In this document: one piece after another, positions 8,700-17,297 of the stretch
Layout of the letters: every line of letters begins with the position of its first letter
Position numbering within the stretch: the first letter of the stretch is position 1
Source of the DNA: Autumnicola lenta
Lineage (GTDB): Bacteria; Bacteroidota; Bacteroidia; Flavobacteriales; Flavobacteriaceae
Direction: 5' to 3'
Assembly (NCBI RefSeq): GCF_031846515.1
Contig: NZ_JAVRHO010000015.1
Coordinates: 33,981-97,980 of the forward strand
DNA length: 64,000 bases
The notes under the pieces: generated by a model
Told to the model about the DNA's origin: nothing
The model's input: only the letters and a program-made list of their open reading frames with translations
Database searches by the model: none
Position numbers and translations under genes: made by a program

Positions 8700-9317
8700 A
8701 TGGCAGAAATCAAAGTTGAAAAGAAAAAGCCCATTTGGCCATGGATAATCGCCGGGCTCATTGTACTGGTAATTTTATATTTCCTTTTTGCAAATGGGGA
8801 CGACGATGAGATGATCGATGAAACCGAACAGGAACAAGTTATAGACACAACATCTATAGAAGAGGAAAATACCGCTAACTGGGACAACAACAGGAATGAT
8901 ACTGTAGGCGGTGTAGATGGGTATTTATCGTACATAGGAGATGAGTCCAGAATGGGTATTGATCATGAATATACCAATAATGCTATCATCTATCTTATGA
9001 ACGCCGTACAGGCTAAAGCGAACGAACTAAACGTGAATATAGATGCGGACATTGAGGAGATCAGACAAAAAGCTGAAAAAATCACTCAGGATCCTATGGC
9101 TACTAACCATGCTGATAAGATTAAGGACGCAGGAAGTGATCTCACTAATGTAATTGAAAATTTACAGGAAGAACAATTTCCTGATCTTTCACAAGACGTA
9201 CAGGAAGTAAAATCAGCTGTACAAGACATTGATGGTTCTGTTCTCACGTTAGAACAGAAAGATAAAGTCAATAAATTCTTTGACGAAGCAGGAGATGTTC
9301 TAAATAAAATGAGCTAA
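8700..9317 (+). CDS. One-TM protein of unknown function paired with a PRC-barrel gene
   Basis: A 205-residue protein: a short basic N-terminus (MAEIKVEKKKPIW), one TM segment (about residues 15-32), a very acidic linker, then a soluble region. It contains GGVDGYLSYIGDESRMGIDH near residue 75 and, after that, helices of heptad character likely to form a coiled coil. I do not recognise a family. The N-terminus is shared with the truncated gene at 2979, and both are followed by a PRC-barrel gene (here 20 bases later), which suggests the two products work together, perhaps at the inner membrane during stress. Confidence 0.8.
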   Translation: MAEIKVEKKKPIWPWIIAGLIVLVILYFLFANGDDDEMIDETEQEQVIDTTSIEEENTANWDNNRNDTVGGVDGYLSYIGDESRMGIDHEYTNNAIIYLMNAVQAKANELNVNIDADIEEIRQKAEKITQDPMATNHADKIKDAGSDLTNVIENLQEEQFPDLSQDVQEVKSAVQDIDGSVLTLEQKDKVNKFFDEAGDVLNKMS

Positions 9318-9337
9318 CAATTAAAAATTAAAAAATT

Positions 9338-10180
9338 ATGGCAAATACTAGTAATAATAGAGACAATAAAAATAAACATTTGTTTTATCTGGATGAACTT
9401 TCCGACTATAAGGTTGCAAGCGATGATCCGGATGTAAGAGGCTGGGAAGTACAGGACAAAGATAACCGCGTAGTAGGAAAGGTGGATAACCTTATGGTCA
9501 ATAAAAATACGCAAAGAGTAGTGTATCTTGACGTTGAAGTTGATAAATCCATTATTGAAGCTAACCATAAGCCCTATAGAGATAGTGCTGGTGATGGTGT
9601 TCACGAATTTATTAACAAAGACGGAGAGAATCATCTAATAGTGCCTGTGGGACTTGTTAGGCTTAATACTGATAAGAATTTTGTCTACACCGATAGGATT
9701 GATCACAGGACATTTTCTGAGACAAAGCGAATGGAAAAAGGAGCAAATGTGGACAGAGATTATGAGATTGTAGTACTGGAATCATATGATAGATCTGGTA
9801 GCCGTACAAGTGAGAATGAAAATGTTACGAGAGATGCAGCTACAGGAGCAGATGACCTTTCTGACAGAAAAGCTGATACCCGTACAGGTAATAGCGGCAA
9901 TTTAACTGAAAATCGTTCTACCGGAGTTGCAGACAATCAAAATGACCCTGCCTTTAAGGAAAGTCGAGGACACAAAGCAGACAGTTTAAGCGATACCCAT
10001 ACTAGAGATAAAGATGAAAAAGGGACTACATCAAATACTGTTACTGGTAAAGAAAACGATTCTGCTTTTCAGGATGATCCAAAACACAGATCAGACGATG
10101 ATCTGACTTCCAAAGATGATGAGTCTTTTTATAAACGAAGGGAATTTGATCGTACCAACTACAAAAGTAATAAAAACTAG
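9338..10180 (+). CDS. PRC-barrel domain protein, paralogue of the one at 3278
   Basis: A 280-residue paralogue of the protein at 3278. The N-terminal PRC-barrel (residues ~18-125) is very similar: DPDVRGWEVQDKDNRVVGKV, VVYLDVEVDKSIIEANH and HLIVPVGLV. The tail (~145 residues) is hydrophilic and disordered with many Asp, Thr, Asn and Ser. It ends DESFYKRREFDRTNY, which parallels the end of the other copy even though the tails between differ. It is co-transcribed with the one-TM gene upstream and followed by a terminator. The function is unknown; a scaffold or envelope-stress role is only a guess. Confidence 0.82.
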   Translation: MANTSNNRDNKNKHLFYLDELSDYKVASDDPDVRGWEVQDKDNRVVGKVDNLMVNKNTQRVVYLDVEVDKSIIEANHKPYRDSAGDGVHEFINKDGENHLIVPVGLVRLNTDKNFVYTDRIDHRTFSETKRMEKGANVDRDYEIVVLESYDRSGSRTSENENVTRDAATGADDLSDRKADTRTGNSGNLTENRSTGVADNQNDPAFKESRGHKADSLSDTHTRDKDEKGTTSNTVTGKENDSAFQDDPKHRSDDDLTSKDDESFYKRREFDRTNYKSNKN

Positions 10181-10204
10181 GTTCTCCCTCAAAGGGCGAA
10201 TGCG

Positions 10205-10239
10205 AAAGGAGAAGCTGTTCAGTTTCTCCTTTTTCTTTT
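10205..10239 (+). terminator. Rho-independent terminator after the second PRC-barrel gene
   Basis: AAAGGAGAA and TTCTCCTTT form a stem around an 8-10 base loop, followed by a T-rich run. Confidence 0.75.
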
Positions 10240-10267
10240 AATATAGAATATTTTTTTAATTAAGACA

Positions 10268-10948
10268 TTATAAGGACATAGCCTTACCACCACTTAGCTC
10301 TTCGACAGGACCGCAGGAAATATATTCACCCGGTATTGGGTCGTACCACAGTACATTTTCTCCTACTTCTTCGCTGGTTTTCCAGGCCCAGATCCCCATT
10401 TCCCTTACATTTTGTAAATATGAAAAAGCACCGGCATCAGCACTGATTCCAGAATATTTTAGATTATCACCAACTCCCTCATTCTCTTCTGCTGGATCTT
10501 TATCCTGCGGATCCTGAGTTTCGGTATTACGTTTTACGTAGCTTTCTCTTTCTTCGGGGGTTGCGCGAAGATATTTTGCAACAATTTGCTCATATTCTTC
10601 CTCGCTTCCCTCCCCTGTCTTTTTATCAAACATACTTTCAAAAGCTTCTGAAAAAGCTTCTGCAGAGTTTTTGAATTCCTTCTGACTTTCTTCGGAAGCT
10701 ACTTCATTAATATAAGAATCCAAAAATTGCGCAATATTAAGATCTCCAGCACCCGGAGTGTCTGTCGTTGGTAGTATTACATCAAGGATTCTTGTAAGGG
10801 CAAAACCATTGGCAGCACTTAAAAAAGTTGGTTCCCATTCGTAATTCCTTTCATTCTTACAACTCTGCAAGAGCCCAAGCGTAGTTGGTCCCACAACCAT
10901 TATTCCCGCTCCAAGCCCTATGTTTCTTAATGCCTGTCTTCTGTTCAT
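10268..10948 (-). CDS. Gluconate 2-dehydrogenase subunit 3 family protein, small partner of the GMC oxidoreductase
   Basis: A 226-residue exported protein. The N-terminus MNRRQALRNIGLGAGIMVVG is a twin-arginine (Tat) type signal, and LLQSC before residue 31 also looks like a lipobox, so it may be both Tat-exported and lipid-anchored. The mature part matches the subunit 3 fold (LTRILDVILPTTDTPGAGDL, followed by FLDSYI). Such proteins assist FAD-containing periplasmic sugar dehydrogenases. It starts 10 bases after the GMC gene and is surely co-transcribed with it. No cytochrome c gene is adjacent, so the electron acceptor is not evident. Confidence 0.88.
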   Translation of the reverse strand: MNRRQALRNIGLGAGIMVVGPTTLGLLQSCKNERNYEWEPTFLSAANGFALTRILDVILPTTDTPGAGDLNIAQFLDSYINEVASEESQKEFKNSAEAFSEAFESMFDKKTGEGSEEEYEQIVAKYLRATPEERESYVKRNTETQDPQDKDPAEENEGVGDNLKYSGISADAGAFSYLQNVREMGIWAWKTSEEVGENVLWYDPIPGEYISCGPVEELSGGKAMSL

Positions 10949-10958
10949 CTACTAAATA

Positions 10959-12659
10959 TTAAGCGTTAGATTTTTTAAAATTTTTTGAAGCATGATCAAC
11001 TGCCCTTGCTGTCATCGCCATATAAGTAAGAGATGGATTCTGGCACCCTGCAGAGGTCATAAAGGAGCCATCTGTGACATATACGTTAGGAACCTCATGA
11101 ATCTGATTATTTCCATTTAAGACAGAAGTCTTAGGATCCCTCCCCATTCTCGCAGTACCCATTTCGTGGATTCCCAGACCTGGTGCACCCAATTCGTCAT
11201 AAGCGCTAATATCTTTAAAACCACCTTTTTCCAACATCGCCACAGCCTGCTCCTGCATATCTTTTCGCATCTTCAATTCATTTTCTTTAAATTCTGCGTC
11301 AAAAGTTACCGTAGGCAGTCCCCATTCATCAGTTTTATCATAATCCAGGAACATCTTATTATCGTGGTAAGGCAAGGTTTCTCCAAAACCAAGAAGACCC
11401 ATTGTCCAGCCTCCCGGTTTAGAAATAGCTTCTTTTAGTTCTTGTCCATAAGCAGCTTCCGCAATGCTTTCTTCCCAATTACCGCGGCTTGCACCTCCCT
11501 GATAGCCATAACCTCTGGTAAAGCCCAGATTATCACTACCATTTACATTCCTGAAGCGCGGGAGATAAATACCATTTGGTTTTCTTCCCTTGTAGTAGTA
11601 ATCTTCCATACCATCAAACTTAGCTGATGCTCCTACTCTAAAATGATGGTCCATAAGGTTATGACCTAATTCGCCACTGTCATTTCCCATGCCATCAGGA
11701 AAACGATCAGATTTAGATTGCAATAAGATGCTGCTTGAAGCCACTGTTGAAGCACACAAAAATATTACATTCGCCTTGTATTCTATTGCTTCTTTGGTTT
11801 CCGCATCGAAAATTTTAACTCCGGTAGCACGTTTATTGTCCGCATCGTAAACTACTTCATGCACTACAGAATTAGGACGCAAAGTCATATTTCCTGTGCG
11901 GCTTGCCGCCGGTAAAGTAGAAGAATTACTGCTAAAATATGCTCCATATGGACAACCTCTTACACATCGGTTTCGGAATTGGCACTTACCACGATCCTCG
12001 AATTTTTTGTCGCCCGTAATATGTGCAACTCGGCCGGAAGTTAAAACCCTTCCATTAAAATTTTCGGCTATACTTGTTCTCAGGTGATCTTCAACACAAT
12101 TAAGCTCCATAGGAGGCAGGAATTGCCCGTCAGGCAATTGACTTAGTCCTAATTTCTCACCACTTACTCCTATAAAAGTTTCTACATAATCATACCATGG
12201 TGCAACATCTTTATACCTTATAGGCCAGTCTATTCCTTTTCCATCACTTTTATTTGCCGTAAAATCCAGATCGCTCAAACGATAACTATGTCTTCCCCAC
12301 ATAATAGATCGTCCCCCTACATGGTATCCGCGCATCCAGTCAAATCTCTTTATTTCATTGTACGGATGCTTAATATCATCCACAAACCAATGGGCGCTCG
12401 CCTCATTAGTAGTATAGCCTGTTCTTGCTTGTTTGTACTGTCTCCTTTTATCTTCACGAGTTTGTTGTCCCTTAAACTTGTAATCCCATGGATCATCATT
12501 CATAGTAGGATAATCTTTTACGTGCTCTACCATAGGACCTCTTTCCAGTACCAGTGTCTTAAATCCTTTTTCACAAAGTTCCTTGGCGGCCCATCCTCCA
12601 CTAATACCTGTTCCAACGACTATAGCATCATAGCTATTGTTTTCGTAAAAATTACTCAC
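10959..12659 (-). CDS. GMC-family FAD-dependent sugar oxidoreductase
   Basis: A 566-residue flavoprotein with an N-terminal dinucleotide fold (VVGTGISGGWAAKELCEKG, residues ~15-33). It has a cysteine-rich stretch CQFRNRCVRGCPYGAYF near residue 230, and a C-terminal GMC end with HEMGTARMGRDP near 495 and CQNPSLTYMAMTARAVDHA near 535, carrying the conserved His and Asn. No signal peptide is obvious, so it probably travels with the Tat-exported subunit 3. Relatives oxidise C3 of glycosides or sugars; with the neighbours at 12803-18053 this suggests formation of 3-keto sugars. First gene of the leftward transcript. Confidence 0.88.
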   Translation of the reverse strand: MSNFYENNSYDAIVVGTGISGGWAAKELCEKGFKTLVLERGPMVEHVKDYPTMNDDPWDYKFKGQQTREDKRRQYKQARTGYTTNEASAHWFVDDIKHPYNEIKRFDWMRGYHVGGRSIMWGRHSYRLSDLDFTANKSDGKGIDWPIRYKDVAPWYDYVETFIGVSGEKLGLSQLPDGQFLPPMELNCVEDHLRTSIAENFNGRVLTSGRVAHITGDKKFEDRGKCQFRNRCVRGCPYGAYFSSNSSTLPAASRTGNMTLRPNSVVHEVVYDADNKRATGVKIFDAETKEAIEYKANVIFLCASTVASSSILLQSKSDRFPDGMGNDSGELGHNLMDHHFRVGASAKFDGMEDYYYKGRKPNGIYLPRFRNVNGSDNLGFTRGYGYQGGASRGNWEESIAEAAYGQELKEAISKPGGWTMGLLGFGETLPYHDNKMFLDYDKTDEWGLPTVTFDAEFKENELKMRKDMQEQAVAMLEKGGFKDISAYDELGAPGLGIHEMGTARMGRDPKTSVLNGNNQIHEVPNVYVTDGSFMTSAGCQNPSLTYMAMTARAVDHASKNFKKSNA

Positions 12660-12700
12660 AATTCAGCAGTTAATTATTAATTAAATAATAGATATAGTGC

Positions 12701-12708
12701 CAAATATA
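12701..12708 (-). promoter_or_regulatory. Candidate -7 box of the GMC oxidoreductase transcript
   Basis: On the minus strand this reads TATATTTG, an exact TAnnTTTG match about 40 bases upstream of the ATG. No clear TTG is found at -33. The 143-base divergent region 12660-12802 is very AT-rich and must also drive the rightward operon. Confidence 0.35.
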
Positions 12709-12802
12709 TAAATTTATACTTATAATTTTTCATCTTTAAAAAAAAGTCTACTTTTAAAATTCAAAATTTTGTTAAATAAACTACTTTATCAATTAACTAA
12801 TC

Positions 12803-13822
12803 ATGAAAATTTCTAATTTCAAATTCTCCGGAATAGCTGTATTTATCATGCTGTTCAGCCTTAACTTTATTTCTTGTAAGGATTTTAACCAACAAGATTC
12901 CGACCAGGAAACTGTTAAGAAAAACGACACACTAGACACAAAAGATCCTTTTTTTAAAATTTCCCTGGCTCAATGGTCGCTCTCAGGACCTATGAGAGAT
13001 GGCAGTATGGATCCTGTAGATTTTGCTCAAAAAGCAAGCGAAATGGGCTTTGAAGGTATAGAATATGTAAGCCAGTTATACACCAGCAGGTATGCAGATG
13101 CTGAAAACCCTGAAGCCGCTTTACAGTCCCTCCTGGATACCCTTAAGGCAAAAAGTGAGGAATATAATGTGGAAAATGTTCTTATAATGGTAGATCATGA
13201 AGGTGAATTAGCCGCTGCAGATGAAGCTGAAAGAAACGAGGCGGTAGAAAAACATAAGAAATGGGTGGATGCGGCAGAATTTCTTGGTGCTCATGCTATA
13301 CGTGTAAACCTTTTTGGAAGTGAAGATGAGCAGGAATGGAAAACTGCTGCTACAGACGGCCTTAAAAAGCTTTCAGAATATGCTGCCGGTAAAAATATTG
13401 ATGTTCTTGTTGAGAATCACGGCTATTATTCCTCCAATGCTGCCCTTCTGGCTGAAGTTATGGAGGACGTAAATATGGAGAACGCGGGAACTTTACCGGA
13501 CTTCGGAAATTTCTGCCTCAAAAGAGAAGGTGGCGAGCGATATGAAGCCAAATGTGTAGAAGAATATCCAAAATACCAGGGAGTAGAAGAAATGATGCCT
13601 TACGCAAAAGCCGTGAGTGCAAAAGCCTACGAATTTAGTGAGCAGGGGGAAGAAACCACTATAGATTTTGAAAGAATGCTGCAAATTGTAAAAGATGCAG
13701 GATATAGCGGTTATATAGGTATAGAATATGAAGGTAGTGGTCTTTCTCCAGAGGAAGGCATTCTTGCCACCAAAGAACTCCTGATCGAAAAAGGAACTAA
13801 CCTAAATTCAGAGAACCAGTAA
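12803..13822 (+). CDS. Lipoprotein TIM-barrel sugar phosphate isomerase/epimerase-like protein
   Basis: A 339-residue xylose-isomerase-like TIM barrel (AP-endonuclease family 2 superfamily) with a lipoprotein signal (hydrophobic segment, then FISC with the lipid-attachment Cys at residue 26). Barrel motifs: ISLAQWSLSGPMRDG, EMGFEGIEYVSQLY, VLVENHGYYSSN (metal-binding Glu), LPDFGNF (Asp) and IGIEYEG (final Glu). It probably acts on a keto sugar in the periplasm or at a membrane surface. First gene of a five-gene rightward operon; the following permease gene starts one base after its stop. The isomerase or epimerase function is inferred from family and context. Confidence 0.85.
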   Translation: MKISNFKFSGIAVFIMLFSLNFISCKDFNQQDSDQETVKKNDTLDTKDPFFKISLAQWSLSGPMRDGSMDPVDFAQKASEMGFEGIEYVSQLYTSRYADAENPEAALQSLLDTLKAKSEEYNVENVLIMVDHEGELAAADEAERNEAVEKHKKWVDAAEFLGAHAIRVNLFGSEDEQEWKTAATDGLKKLSEYAAGKNIDVLVENHGYYSSNAALLAEVMEDVNMENAGTLPDFGNFCLKREGGERYEAKCVEEYPKYQGVEEMMPYAKAVSAKAYEFSEQGEETTIDFERMLQIVKDAGYSGYIGIEYEGSGLSPEEGILATKELLIEKGTNLNSENQ

Positions 13823-13823
13823 C

Positions 13824-15062
13824 GTGAAAAACAGTACACGCTTTCAACTATCAACCATGATGTTCCTCGAATTTTTTATTTGGGGAGGCTGGTTTGTAAC
13901 TTTAGGGACTTTTTTGGGAAACAATCTTGAGGCAACTCAAACGCAAATTTCCACAGCATTCTCTACCCAATCCTGGGGCGCCATTATTGCCCCGTTTATA
14001 ATTGGACTTATAGCCGACAGGTATTTCAATGCTGAAAAGATTTTAGCAATTCTTCATCTTATTGGTGCCTATTTAATGTACCAAATGGCTTATGCTGAAG
14101 ATTTCACGACTTTTTACCCCTATATACTTGCCTATATGATCGCTTACATGCCTACACTTGCTTTAGTGAATTCTGTAAGTTTTAACCAAATGAAGGATCC
14201 TGCTAAAGAATTTTCCTTTATCAGGGTATTTGGAACCGTTGGCTGGATAGTTTCGGGAGTGGCGATTAGTTACATTTTTAGCTGGGATTCTGCGGAAGGA
14301 ATTCAAGAAGGAATGCTTAGAAATACATTCCTTATGACTGCTGCTGCTTCAGCATTTTTGGGCATTTTCAGCTTCTTTTTGCCAAGCACTCCGCCAAAAG
14401 CAAAGACAGGAGAAAAACCCAGCCTTACTGAAGTTTTAGGTTTGGATGCACTAAAGTTGCTTAAAAGTAAAAACTTTCTAATTTTCTTTTTGTCATCTAT
14501 TCTTATAAGTATTCCGCTGGCATTCTATTACCAGCACCTCAGTCCTTTCTTAACAGATATCGGTGTTGGAAATTCAACAGCAAAAGCAGCTCTGGGCCAG
14601 GCTTCAGAAGTTTTATTTATGCTTCTAATTCCATTTTTCCTAAAGAGATATGGCATAAAAATTACACTTTTGATGGGTATGATTGCCTGGGCCGTAAGAT
14701 ACCTGCTCTTCGCATATGGCAATGCTGATGAGCTTTCCTTTATGCTGCTAATCGGGATTGCCCTACACGGGGTCTGCTACGATTTCTTCTTTGTTTCAGG
14801 ACAGATATATACAGATTCCAAAGCGGGAGAAAATTTTAAGAGTGCAGCGCAAGGCCTTATTACCCTCGCCACTTATGGAGTTGGAATGCTCATAGGTTTC
14901 TACGTTGCAGGCCTGGTAAGTGATGCTAATATGTTAAGTGACGGCAATCAGAATTGGACAGGAGTATGGACATTCCCTGCAATTTTCGCTTTTGCAGTAA
15001 TGGTACTTTTTGCTATATTCTTCAGAAATGAAAAAATAGAAAAGAAAGATATAGAAATTTAA
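13824..15062 (+). CDS. MFS nucleoside/sugar permease (NupG-like, nucleoside:H+ symporter family)
   Basis: A 412-residue integral membrane protein with about 12 TM segments. The start MMFLEFFIWGGWFVTLGTFL and later SFNQMKDPAKEFSFIRVFGTVGWI are typical of the NupG/XapB-like branch of the major facilitator superfamily often found in Bacteroidota sugar-oxidation clusters. The GTG at 13824 is the likely start, one base after the preceding stop, implying coupled translation. The substrate is not certain: the family name says nucleoside, but the context (keto-sugar enzymes) suggests a sugar or keto-sugar product taken into the cytoplasm. Confidence 0.85.
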   Translation: MKNSTRFQLSTMMFLEFFIWGGWFVTLGTFLGNNLEATQTQISTAFSTQSWGAIIAPFIIGLIADRYFNAEKILAILHLIGAYLMYQMAYAEDFTTFYPYILAYMIAYMPTLALVNSVSFNQMKDPAKEFSFIRVFGTVGWIVSGVAISYIFSWDSAEGIQEGMLRNTFLMTAAASAFLGIFSFFLPSTPPKAKTGEKPSLTEVLGLDALKLLKSKNFLIFFLSSILISIPLAFYYQHLSPFLTDIGVGNSTAKAALGQASEVLFMLLIPFFLKRYGIKITLLMGMIAWAVRYLLFAYGNADELSFMLLIGIALHGVCYDFFFVSGQIYTDSKAGENFKSAAQGLITLATYGVGMLIGFYVAGLVSDANMLSDGNQNWTGVWTFPAIFAFAVMVLFAIFFRNEKIEKKDIEI

Positions 15063-15075
15063 AAGCAAATAAATT

Positions 15076-16215
15076 ATGAGTAAAAAAATAAAATTAGGCA
15101 TACTTGGTGGAGGCGGTGATTCACTAATAGGTATCCTTCATCGGGTGGCTTCTGCCATGTATGACAAATATGAAGTGGTGGGAGGTGCCTTTAATCCCGA
15201 ACTTGAAGAAAGCATAAATTTTGCAAAAGAGATTGGCATTGGTACAGACAGGATCTATAAAGATATTGATACTCTTATTGAAAAAGAAAAATCCCTTCCT
15301 GAAAATGAGAGAATCCAGGTAGTATCTGTCCTCACCCCTAATTTCCTGCATTTCCCCATGGCTAAAAAGCTGCTGGAAAACGGCTTTAATGTAATATGCG
15401 AAAAGCCAATGACCACTACTTACGAAGAAGCTAAAATTCTACAGGAGACACAGGAGAAATCAGGAAGCATCTTTGCAGTAACTTATACCTATACGGGATA
15501 TCCTATGGTACGGCAAATGAAGGAGATGATTGCCAATGGAGAACTCGGCAAGATTCAGAAAATAGATGTTCAGTATTACCAGGGATGGATCAATTCAATT
15601 ATCCATGACAAGGAAAAACGTTCCAGTACATGGCGCCTTGACCCTGAAAAATCCGGAATTAGCTGTTGTGTAGGAGATATTGGCACACACGCTTTTGACA
15701 TGGTGGAATATGTTACCGGCCTGGAAGTAGAGGAAATTTTGGCAGACCTCAATTACTTGTACAAAGACAACGTAATGGATATTGACGGAACTGTGCTTTT
15801 AAGATGTTCAGAATATGTAAAAGGAGTAATACGTTCCAGCCAAATTGCTACAGGTGAAGAAAATAATTTTACGGTAAAGATCTATGGAGAAAAGGCTGGT
15901 TTAAAGTGGGAGCAGGAAAACCCCAATTATCTCTACATGTTGGAGGAAGGACAGCCAATGCGGGTCTTAAAGCCGGGACATCCTTACAACAGTAAATTGT
16001 CCCTTGACGGAACCAAACTTCCCCCGGGGCATCCTGAAGGAATTTTCGATTCCATGGGAAATATTTATAAAGGTGTAGCCCGTGCTATTAATGGGGAAGA
16101 CTATCATCCTGCCGAATTCCCACAGCTCAGGGATGGTTTACGGGGAATGAATTTTATAGAAAAAGCTGTGCACTCCCATAAAGAAGGGAACGTATGGGTA
16201 AAAATTGATCAATAA
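15076..16215 (+). CDS. Gfo/Idh/MocA-family NAD(P)-dependent oxidoreductase
   Basis: A 379-residue cytoplasmic dehydrogenase. The N-terminal Rossmann fold starts LGILGGGGDSLIGILHRVA, with the catalytic-lysine motif CEKPMTTTYEEA near residue 113. The C-terminal alpha/beta domain includes GDIGTHAFDMVEYVTG near residue 200 (conserved Asp and His). Members interconvert sugar hydroxyls and ketones with NAD(P). In this cluster it would reduce a keto sugar back to a normal sugar or continue its oxidation. It lies 13 bases after the permease and 14 before the next isomerase. Confidence 0.9.
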   Translation: MSKKIKLGILGGGGDSLIGILHRVASAMYDKYEVVGGAFNPELEESINFAKEIGIGTDRIYKDIDTLIEKEKSLPENERIQVVSVLTPNFLHFPMAKKLLENGFNVICEKPMTTTYEEAKILQETQEKSGSIFAVTYTYTGYPMVRQMKEMIANGELGKIQKIDVQYYQGWINSIIHDKEKRSSTWRLDPEKSGISCCVGDIGTHAFDMVEYVTGLEVEEILADLNYLYKDNVMDIDGTVLLRCSEYVKGVIRSSQIATGEENNFTVKIYGEKAGLKWEQENPNYLYMLEEGQPMRVLKPGHPYNSKLSLDGTKLPPGHPEGIFDSMGNIYKGVARAINGEDYHPAEFPQLRDGLRGMNFIEKAVHSHKEGNVWVKIDQ

Positions 16216-16229
16216 TAAAAAACCGGAAA

Positions 16230-17288
16230 ATGAAGACAATTAAAGGACCTGCAGTATTCCTGGCACAATTTATCGATGAAAAAGAACCTTTTAATTCTTT
16301 GGATGGATTGTGCAAATGGGCTTCAGGATTAGGATATAAAGGAATACAAATTCCCACGTGGGAACCAAGGCTCATAGACCTGAAGAAAGCCGCAGAGAGC
16401 AAAAACTATTGCGATGAACTTAAAGGTAAAATTGAATCTTACGGACTGGAAATAACAGAACTTTGCACGCATTTACAAGGGCAACTTGTAGCCGTACATC
16501 CTGCCTACGATAAAATGTTCGATAATTTTGCGCCTAAAGAACTACACAATAAGCCAAAAGAAAGAACAGATTGGGCAATAGACCAGTTAAAAAGCGCAGC
16601 TAAGGCCACGCGTAACCTGGGATTGGATGTAATGGGAACTTTTAGCGGTTCTCTGCTTTGGCATACCTCCCATCCCTGGCCACAACGTCCTGCAGGACTC
16701 GTAGAACTGGGATTCAAAGAACTTGCTGAAAGGTGGGTTCCAATTCTCAATGAGTTTGACGAGCAGGATGTAGATGTTTGTTATGAAGTACATCCGGGAG
16801 AAGATGTGCACGATGGGGTAACTTTCGAGCGCTTTTTAGAGGCAACGAATAACCATAAAAGAGTGAATATTCTTTATGATCCCAGTCATTTTGTACTTCA
16901 GCAGTTGGATTACATTGAGTATATTGATAATTATCATGAGTTTATAAAAATGTTCCATGTTAAGGATGCCGAATTTAATCCTACGGGTAAAAAAGGAACA
17001 TTTGGTGGCTATGAAGATTGGATTAACCGTGCAGGGCGCTATAGGAGCCCCGGTGATGGCCAGGTAGATTTTAGAACCATCTTTTCCAAATTAACACAAT
17101 ACGGGTGTGATGTATGGGCAGTAATGGAATGGGAGTGTTGTATAAAATCTCCTGAACAGGGAGCAAAAGAAGGTGCTCCATTTATCCAAAGCCACATTAT
17201 TCAGGCAACAGAAAAGAAATTTGATGATTTCGCGGGAACAGAGATTAATGAGGAAAGATTAAAACAACTCCTCGGCACCAACAATTAA
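16230..17288 (+). CDS. Cytoplasmic TIM-barrel sugar isomerase/epimerase
   Basis: A 352-residue xylose-isomerase-like barrel without a signal peptide. Likely metal ligands are in VCYEVHPGEDVHD (Glu), ILYDPSHFVLQQ (Asp), KMFHVKDAEF (His) and AVMEWECC (Glu). It begins KGPAVFLAQFIDEKEPFNSL, as in the Bacteroidota proteins that accompany a Gfo/Idh partner. It presumably isomerises or epimerises the keto-sugar intermediate in the cytoplasm, while its paralogue at 12803 is a surface lipoprotein. The exact substrate cannot be told from sequence. Confidence 0.88.
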   Translation: MKTIKGPAVFLAQFIDEKEPFNSLDGLCKWASGLGYKGIQIPTWEPRLIDLKKAAESKNYCDELKGKIESYGLEITELCTHLQGQLVAVHPAYDKMFDNFAPKELHNKPKERTDWAIDQLKSAAKATRNLGLDVMGTFSGSLLWHTSHPWPQRPAGLVELGFKELAERWVPILNEFDEQDVDVCYEVHPGEDVHDGVTFERFLEATNNHKRVNILYDPSHFVLQQLDYIEYIDNYHEFIKMFHVKDAEFNPTGKKGTFGGYEDWINRAGRYRSPGDGQVDFRTIFSKLTQYGCDVWAVMEWECCIKSPEQGAKEGAPFIQSHIIQATEKKFDDFAGTEINEERLKQLLGTNN

Positions 17289-17297
17289 ACTAAATCT

